Source of the DNA: Sebastes aleutianus
Lineage: Eukaryota > Chordata > Actinopteri > Perciformes > Sebastidae
Assembly: GCA_916700875.1 (NCBI GenBank)
Contig: CAKAKS010000039.1
Coordinates: forward strand, 17,023,139 to 17,087,138
Direction: 5' to 3'
DNA length: 64,000 nucleotides
A program made the position numbers and the translations under genes. Positions 56,456 to 64,000 of this stretch are shown here, in pieces. The stretch's first letter is position 1. Every line of letters begins with the position of its first letter. Below the pieces are notes generated by a model, which was not told the origin of the DNA, did no database searches, and saw only the letters and a program-made list of their open reading frames with translations.

Positions 56456-57496
56456 TTTCTTTAAAATTTCTTAACAAATTACACAGCTTTAATGATGGTG
56501 AAATTTCTCAGACATAGACTATGAACATGGCTTCACACTGGCAAGTCTCCATATGCTCGCTGGTTGGCTGTGCCAGACTGCAGTTTCTTCCAAATACCAG
56601 CCGTTCTTCCAGCAGTCTTCAAGTGCTGATACATTTTTTCAGAGCTGATGAGAGTCAGAAAAACTGCATGCTACTGCAGATATTTAGGTACAAAGAAGAA
56701 ACAGGAGCATTGAGGACGTGCAGATCTACTTTAGGCTCTTCCACATTGCTGAGCTGTTCCTGAATGTGACAATGAATAGATGTGAAGGGATGAGGTGGGG
56801 TCAAGCAGGATAGTAGATTTAGAAGTAAAACTGAACATGTCACATTGTTGATGAGCTGCATCAGACAAAGTCTTTTAGACATGATTGAAGATGCTGGGAT
56901 TTGCACAGATTTTATTTATAGGCTGGTTAATGTTTAAAAAGGAGGGAGGAGGTGATCCATTCTTGTGCCAACACTCTTCCCACAGAGCTACTTCACACCC
57001 AAATATGACATCAAATGATGAGACTCTTGTTGTTGGAGGTACAGCTGGCATCATTCTGATTAGCTTGTTTTGATGAAATTTCAGCACGCAGGTGAATCGC
57101 ATATGATGCCTTTCATGTAACTTGTTTTTTTATATATTTGAGATGTTTTTGATGTACTTTTGTTTGTTATTTAGGCTATATTATTTTTGAAATGTTTATC
57201 ACCTTGGGAGAGTTGAATGGTTGAGCACACCTGTCATCATAGAGCCTATCAGCTTATTGGTATATCTCTATCAACTATCTAAAACTAATGCAGTCAAATA
57301 CAACAGTCCTGCAATAGATCCTTCCTTCATAAAGGTTATAATGTTCAGTTTTTGATGAAGATGTTTTAGAAAGGTGTTGATACAACTGTATGTTCATTTT
57401 GGAGGATGTAGTTTGTGGTGCTCTTGAATTGTATTGCATAAGGCGTTTCTATTATTTTGTCCATGCCATTTATATCAATGAGAGTAGGGTAAATAA
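56456..57496. other. Non-coding, no gene recognised
   Basis: AT-rich unique-looking sequence. The small frames on both strands overlap one another and match nothing known. Confidence 0.4.
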
Positions 57497-58062
57497 CATA
57501 GACTGTATATAAGAAGTTCACGTAGTCACTGTGACGTCACCCATTGGTTTGTGGAATATGGTTTTGAAGCCTTGAGTTCGTCATTTTGGCTATTGTCATT
57601 TTTCGTTTTTGGCCAGAGCTAAGTACAACCGAACGCTGAATAAGAAATTTATAGGTGACCAAAATGTTACAATTAACTTTCATGAACTGAAAACACGCTG
57701 TGAAAGAGTTAAGGTTGTAATACAAAAACACGGACAACTCCCAGACCGGACAACGCCGTGGTAGCGCCCTGTCAATCACAAGGTAGCCACGCCCTATAGC
57801 ATACCCTGCTTTATGGTCTATTTGACTCTAAATGGGACCATAATTTACTAAATGAACATCATGCTGTATTGAAGAAGACTTGAAACTAATGATTGAGACC
57901 ATAAACTCATGTTTACAATGTTTACTGAGGTAATAAATCAAGTGAGAAGTAGGCTCATTTTCTCATAGACGTCTATACAATCTGACTGAGGAGTCGCCCC
58001 CTGCTGGCTGTTAGAAAGAATGCAAGTTTAAGGCACTTCAGCATTGGCTTCACTTTTCAGAT
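57497..58062 (+). repeat. Interspersed repeat, copy 2 (partner at 33740)
   Basis: Carries a more complete left end ('catagactgtatataag', 'gtgacgtcacccattgg') than the intronic copy, and then the same middle and right blocks. Confidence 0.75.
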
Positions 58063-61000
58063 ACCCACGGGTAAATACCCTCAAAATGTATTGTTACAGT
58101 TAATTAAAGTGAGATTATGCATATTTTAAAATAAGAACACAATCTTCCTCTTACAAATGAATAGTTACATTTATTAGTAGTAAAACACACTCAGGGGTTT
58201 TGCAGCTATAGTCCCACTTGGTCTGGTGTGACCAGTAGCTTAACGTGACTAACGTTAGATAATTTAGCAAACATACATAGTGCTCTGTAACAGACGATAT
58301 ACTGGGCCTGTTCACTGACTTCACTACTCTTCTGTCTTTTTGTTACTGTAACATTATGTTTTAGCGTTTACCATTACCCCATAATTGTCACTTGTTGCCG
58401 CGGTGGCAGCTGTTCAGCAAGAACACTTACTCCCGACGTTGCTCCTAGCTACCTTTGTAACTCTGCTGAAATAATAAATAATGTTATGTGACACTTTTGT
58501 CACGTTTCTAGGTTGAAACGGTCTGTGTTGCAGCTTGAAAAGGTGTTTAAGCAAAGTCTCTCTCACTATATTTTGATGGGTATGCAATTTGTTCACCTGT
58601 CCAGTCTATGTCATATGCAGTTGAAAAGCTCAATAGATTCCTGCTTTAGATTTGTGAAAGGTCAATAAGGTGAATGGCAAAGGCCATACATCCTGGAGGG
58701 GAGGCTCTTTGGTCTCTGACCCTTACTTAAACTGTCCAATAAAAGACAAAGGAGAGCGGGGTTTAAAAAAACAAACAAATCCAGATATGCAATGGGAGTA
58801 AAAGCTGAAATAGCTTCATTCCTTCGTCTGCTTGTGTGATGCCTCATCTTTGGGTGTGAACTTGTCCTCCTTGCCTTGTTATAGTTTACTGGTTGGTGGC
58901 GTATGAAATAAGAACATTTGGCAAAAATATGCTCACGTACGGCAGCACATCTCTTATTAGCACTTTGCCAGACTTCCTGTCAAAGCTGACGCGTAAGAGG
59001 CATGAAGATGTCACTGGCAGACTGCTCACGAGCCACCTTCACAGGTCTTGTCAGCATCCTTTGGCATGTGAAGGAGGGAAAAAAAATGCAAACCATGTGT
59101 CACAGAGCAGCTGGGGACCACTTGGGACCTCCAAAACTCAATTTATTAGAGGGGAATCACTTTAACGAGGTACAGAATTTAATTTGGAGTTTCCCAATGT
59201 AGATTCAACTGAATGAATAATGTGTTGATTCCTGGTTTTGTGCGCATCCTTCTCATTATTTGAGATGTATGCAAAGGAAAGGCATTCTGGATCGACCCTA
59301 AATTGCTGTCGTAGAGTCCCCCCAGCCCTGCAGCCTTATCGTCGGTGTCATAGATTCCTCCTGTGAGTAAGACTCTGACGTAAGAGCTCGCAGCAATTAG
59401 TGCCAGCACTTGCTTTGCCGCGTGTCAAGCCATAGTAACCGCTGAGCTCCATACCAAGCAGATGGATACAAACTAGTCCCAATAGGCACAGTGCTGCTCC
59501 CCAAAAATTAATTGCTGGGCTCTTTCTACGGGTGTCCTGAACCCACCCCAGGATTGTTTCAATGAGATCTGTCATTCAGCCTGTCCCCTGGTGTTCGGAT
59601 GATGCAGGTCTGAAAGGGCTGGTTGTGTGGCACTGTGGCATTTGAGGCGGTGGATGCCTTGGTAAACACTTAGCACATGGCAACAGATGGTGGCGGGGAG
59701 CTCCAAGCATCAGTGGGAGGTCTGGTGTTATAGCTGGAGATGATGGGGATGTGCTACCCACTCAATTTAAAGGTGTGCTTCATCCTTCCCCCCTCTTTTT
59801 CCTCCTTAAAAAAATTATGAGCAGGGCCATTTTTCATCTCTCCAACATCCTGGACATAATCATATCTCATTAACTGTTCTATATTTTGACCAGCGTGGAG
59901 CTGCCATCCATCCAAAAAGGACATCACGTGTCACGGCGTGGTCGCGGCTGATTTGAGGACCGTGTCAAAATAAATTAGCAGCAGATATTAATAGGACGCG
60001 GAGATCATATCACAAAATTAGAGCCAAATGTATGGTGATATGCAGTGCCCTTTCTGCTTCCAGAGATGCACACCAACCCGTCTTCCTTCGCCTCTGTCTT
60101 TTTTATTGTGTCGTCATGGTGATGGGTTTTCGTCTTTGTGTCTAATTAGAGAGCTTTAGATGTATTGACTATCTCAGATCACAGAACACCTCTCCCCCAA
60201 TACCTTTGCTCGTGTCGTCATCAAACGGTCAATCTTTAATTAGAAACACGCACGTGCAGCCACAAAGATCATACAGAACACATGTGGATAGAGACCAGTA
60301 GTGTCAGAAACAGAGATGGCTGTTGCACTGTTATTTAGTGAAACTGTTATTATCATTGATTTACTCGCAGCTCCTTCCTTCTGTGATGAACACTTTCACA
60401 AATAAACTCTGTGTGACCTTTGCTCACAGACACTGGTGTCGGTAAACAAGTTTGTTTTTAGAAACATACATCTCCGCAAGTGCGAAAATCACAAATTTAT
60501 CCCGGAGCGTGTCAGCAATCAAAAATCAAGTTCTTAATTAAAATACATAGTTTCCATAGTTACCAGGAGAATAGGAAAAGGATGAGCAGAAAGCTTTCCA
60601 GTTTCAACGCGGCTTTTGACGTCATGTTTTCCACGGCTGCTATTAGAAGGAACATCATGTGACACTCGACCGGCGGTGACGTTTACAGACGGCATCACCT
60701 TTTTTGAAGTTTGCCTCATTCCTTCATGTGGTTTAAATACTTCTGGCATTTTATTTACTGAAGATCTTTGGTCAAAATGTGGGGTAATTGAAACAGTCAG
60801 AGATGCCATAGGAGGAATACACCAGTTATTGTTATGCAAATATAAACACAGTTATGAACACAGTCATAATTGCCTCTAAACTACAATAAATAATGGCAGC
60901 ATGATGGCAGCGGAGTCGAAAAGAAGCAGCATCATTGTTTTGTGTCGCTGCATTATCATTAAATAAAGTGAGGCATCTTTGTTTGTCCTATTAGAAGCAT

Positions 61001-61679
61001 CTTTTTACGCTACATACTCACAAACAGTAATCTTAAAAATAATTCCCCAGGAGTGTTTTTTTCCCCCGAGCTGTACATAATATCCCACTGGCATTATTGT
61101 CAATATAACTATAAGAGCTATTCTTAGAAAATTCAAAAGCTATGTCTTGCCCATCAAGGCGTAACAGTAACAGAGTGTTCCATCAAAGATTTTGCAAACA
61201 AATCAGGCAGGAGGGTCCTTCACTTGGCAGGCGAGGATGCTTAAAGCTGCAGGTTAATGATCCCTGAGTATAAAGTCTGCTCTGTTCCACGGATCAACTT
61301 CAGGTGACATTGGCTGACCTTCCATGTTTGACATGATTAATGGCCATTGTATTATATTTTACTAATCCAAATTGATTGCATTCGCTCTTCTCAGGGATGA
61401 CATTACAGGAGCTTTGGGGGTGTATCATTGGTGTGTTCAACATCCACTCCACCTGTTTCTTACAAACCAGCGAGCTGCTCTACAAAAGTAGTAGAACAAT
61501 ACCCTCTTGTGTCGACTGATGCAGCTGCAGGCTCTACAATCCAGAGCTCAGCACGGGAGTATTTTCTACATAGTATGTTTATCTATAATTCCTCGGGGTC
61601 TAAATCACAAGTTTCATCACAATATAATAATATATTATTATATTATGTTGATTCTTTGGACAACAATATGATATATTAA
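58063..61679. other. Gene-free region, possible regulatory DNA
   Basis: No gene is recognised. The part at 59860-60260 is repeat-free and includes CACGTG at about 59926 and two TAATTAG sites near 60143 and 60238. It is a candidate conserved non-coding element, not shown to be one. Confidence 0.35.
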
Positions 61680-62080
61680 GTGCCACGATTTCAATTCGAT
61701 TCAATTCAGAGGCCTGCAATCGATATGAGACGATATCATATGCCCATTTAACACAATAAGCTAGATTTATATCAACTCAAAAAACAACTCAAATATGATT
61801 GGACCATTTTATTACTGGGCTCATCCAGACATTTAAATGAAAAACAACCTATTCTTTTTAGTAAAAAGTATAAAAATAGATCTCCTGTTTTCTATAAAAG
61901 TGACACATTTCTCATGTTTAAGTGCAAATGTTTTTTGTTTTTTTATCAGTTAAGAATTTCAAAATAAGGGTGTATCTTAAAGATGATAACATGTACCACT
62001 TTGCATCGATATATATATTGGATAGTTGATCATTAAAAGCGATATATCAATCTAGATCGATGTCATTACACCCTTAATAA
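61680..62080. repeat. hAT-like repeat with ATCGATAT motifs
   Basis: 'cacgatttcaattcgattcaa' at the left and 'tagatcgatgtcattacaccc' at the right, with cgatat motifs near both ends. Non-coding; class by resemblance only. Confidence 0.45.
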
Positions 62081-62544
62081 TTCCTATAATATTTGTATTG
62101 TTGCATTTCTTCAAGCACATAATATGAAACGCATGGTGCACAAATATGTTAGACATTGGGTTCGATTTATGATACATTTAGATTTTATTGCCAAAGCATA
62201 TTGAATCACATTACTCATGTTTAGAGAAACGTTCGGGCAGTTAAAGCTATGGTCTTCTGAAAAAGTACAAAAAAAAAAAATACGAAAATGTTGCAGCCAC
62301 AATTTGGCTTTATGAAGTCTGAAACAAAGTTGGTGAAAACTTTCTGCTTCTATTCTCAGAGAAGCCATGTGAACTGAACTAAATTAGGATTTCGATTTGG
62401 TGAAATCTAGTCTAATTTTTTTTTAATAAAAGGTGCAGTGCAGCATCATTACACCGTTTGCAAACCAGCATTTTGCAGCATTTTCCAAAAAAGGAACTGG
62501 AAAGAGGATGTGCATTTTGTGATGTAGATTTTATATTTCCTCTT

Positions 62545-62878
62545 TAGAGCTGCAACGATTAATTGATTAGTTGTCAACTATTAAATTAATCACCAACTAT
62601 TTTGATGATCGATTAATCAGTTTGAGTAAAAATCCTCTGATTCCAGCTTCTTAAATGTGAATATTTTCTGGTTTCTTTCATCCTCTATGACAGTAAACAG
62701 AATATCTTTGAGTTGTGGACAAAACAAGACATTTGAGGACGTCATCTTGGGCTTTGGGAAACACTGATCAACAATTTCAGACATTTTATACACCAACCAA
62801 TAATCGATAATTCTAAAATAATTAGAAAATAATCAACAGATTAATAGACAATGAAAGTAGTTGTTAGTTGCAGCCCAA
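62545..62878. mobile_element. Non-autonomous hAT transposon (CAACTAATC family)
   Basis: Ends are TAGAGCTGCAAC and GTTGCAGCCCAA. The flanking octamers ttcctctt (62537-62544) and ttcttctt (62879-62886) match at 7 of 8. The interior is the reverse complement of the element at 51779-52134, with the shared blocks 'ctctgattccagcttctta' and 'tatgacagtaaac'. Confidence 0.8.
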
Positions 62879-62886
62879 TTCTTCTT

Positions 62887-63870
62887 TATACTTGGCAGGG
62901 CTCCCAGGGTCCTATTACAGGACACATATCGGAGGCAGGATAGCCCACGGACAGCTCGGCAATCTATCACATTTTCATGTATACCTGAAAACAAGTTTAG
63001 TTGATTCATCTTTAATCATGGCTGTACCTGCACCATTGTTGTGTGAGAGTAGGCACTGACATGTGAGTGTCACATGTCTACATTGTTCATGTAAATTAAA
63101 GAACCCTGATGAGCAAACAGTTAAACTTTGCATGCTGAAATGAAAACTGTAGTGACCAATGTGCTGCGACTTAAATATGTTGATTGAAATTCTTTATTGG
63201 ATTATGTATATTGGCAAATTTTCTCTCAACGCCAAAATTACTCACATCAAACAAAGATAAAAAATGATGAAACCACCAGCTGATCAAAAATAAATTAATA
63301 AATTAAAAATGATAAATTACTTTTTTAAACAAAGCAAGGGTCTGCTACATACAGTATATACCGATGCTGTATAGAATTTAATAAAATATGCATAAGCAAA
63401 TAGCTTCCGTCAGGTGAACCCTTGTGTCTTCAAAATAGGAAAAACAATAAAAACAGTCTTGTAAACAAAGTCTTCAATCAGACTCTCACTGGTTTCGAGG
63501 TGGTTTGATATCCATAAATATGGTAGAATTCTTCCTAAAACATAGAGGATAATAAAACGTTTGAATAAAAATGTAATCAAGAATTTCATCAAATATTAGA
63601 ATTATTAAGTTTTTGTATAACAGCAATGATACGGTAAAATTATATGACAGATAAGGAGTAAAAGACAGACAGAAAGGTGGCCAAATGAATTCAATCATTG
63701 ATACAATATTCTTTAACATACAAAGTTAAACGTGAGAAGGTTACGACCTGGTTGTCGACTGGAGCTCTGCAGAGAGCGAGCTATTTATTTGTTTATTCTA
63801 CAACCTGGTTGTCCTAATGACCCAGTTACTGGTTCATATATTTTCAGCATATTGTGTTCAGTTATCAGTG
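62887..63870. other. Non-coding, flanks mir-184
   Basis: AT-rich sequence without a recognisable gene. On the minus strand it would be downstream of mir-184 and could hold the rest of its primary transcript. Confidence 0.4.
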
Positions 63871-63878
63871 ATGGAAAG

Positions 63879-63967
63879 TGTCAGACACATACCCTTATCA
63901 GTTCTCCGTCCAACAAACATTTGATAGATAGCTGGGCTGGAAAAGTGATAAGGAGATGTGCTCGACA
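63879..63967 (-). ncRNA. mir184: microRNA mir-184 precursor hairpin
   Basis: On the minus strand the 3p arm at 63912-63891 begins TGGACGGAGAACTGATAAGG and continues GT, matching all 22 bases of mature miR-184 as I know it (seed GGACGGA). The 5p arm at 63953-63931 begins CCTTATCACTTTTCCAGCCC and fits miR-184-5p. The arms pair around a short loop ('tatctatcaaatgtttgt'), and the stem extends through GCACAT / ATGTGT. In vertebrates miR-184 is strong in lens, cornea and brain. Its place upstream of ankrd34c on the same strand agrees with the human MIR184-ANKRD34C neighbourhood as I recall it. Confidence 0.96.
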
Positions 63968-64000
63968 ACAAATAACCTGAACAGCATTTTGTAATAAAGT

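Noticed and set aside
1..64000. Possible tRNA genes, CRISPR arrays, operons or bacterial-type systems
   Set aside because: I looked for TTCGA-type B boxes with paired arms and for regular direct repeats with spacers and found none. The DNA is vertebrate nuclear.

Overview
This is nuclear DNA of a ray-finned fish, most likely a percomorph teleost. The evidence is spliced vertebrate genes with canonical GT/AG introns, compact gene spacing, abundant (CA/GT)n and (TA)n microsatellites, and many short hAT-type and other DNA-transposon remnants of kinds common in teleosts. There is nothing bacterial here. Four protein-coding genes and one microRNA gene can be read directly. Names rest on recognising protein families from the sequence, because no database search was possible.

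Layout. 1-3.2 kb: a truncated repeat, then long polypyrimidine tracts and GT microsatellites. 3.27-3.38 kb: a TATA-type promoter and a small possible first exon of the next gene. 5.4-10.2 kb (+): znf710, an 11-finger C2H2 protein of 661 aa, with its 3'UTR. 10.2-25.1 kb (-): idh2, mitochondrial NADP-dependent isocitrate dehydrogenase, 11 coding exons and 453 aa; its introns hold most of the transposon relics. 25.1-30.5 kb: an intergenic region with the idh2 promoter, a large inverted repeat and a LINE fragment. 30.5-35.2 kb (+): a 7-exon, 328-aa retinol-dehydrogenase-like short-chain dehydrogenase. 35.4-37.5 kb (-): ankrd34c, a single coding exon of 529 aa. 37.6-63.9 kb: a stretch of about 26 kb without recognisable protein genes, rich in nested transposons and possibly holding conserved regulatory elements. 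63.88-63.97 kb (-): a mir-184 hairpin at the window's right edge.

Relations between genes. znf710 and idh2 converge tail to tail, with predicted poly(A) signals under 100 bp apart. The dehydrogenase gene and ankrd34c also converge, about 200 bp apart at their signals. idh2 and the dehydrogenase gene diverge from a 5.6-kb intergenic region. From memory, znf710-IDH2 are convergent neighbours in human (15q26.1), and MIR184-ANKRD34C are neighbours on the same strand at 15q25.1. The window would then join two human 15q blocks in one fish segment. No pathway links all the genes, although idh2 and the dehydrogenase are both NADP(H)-type oxidoreductases.

The observations most worth following are the mir-184 hairpin, a TATA-driven in-frame first exon for znf710, a cluster of AACGG (MYB-like) motifs in idh2 intron 1, a PIF/Harbinger-like element with a 3-bp target duplication and a MADF-like coding remnant, and several unusual inverted repeats.
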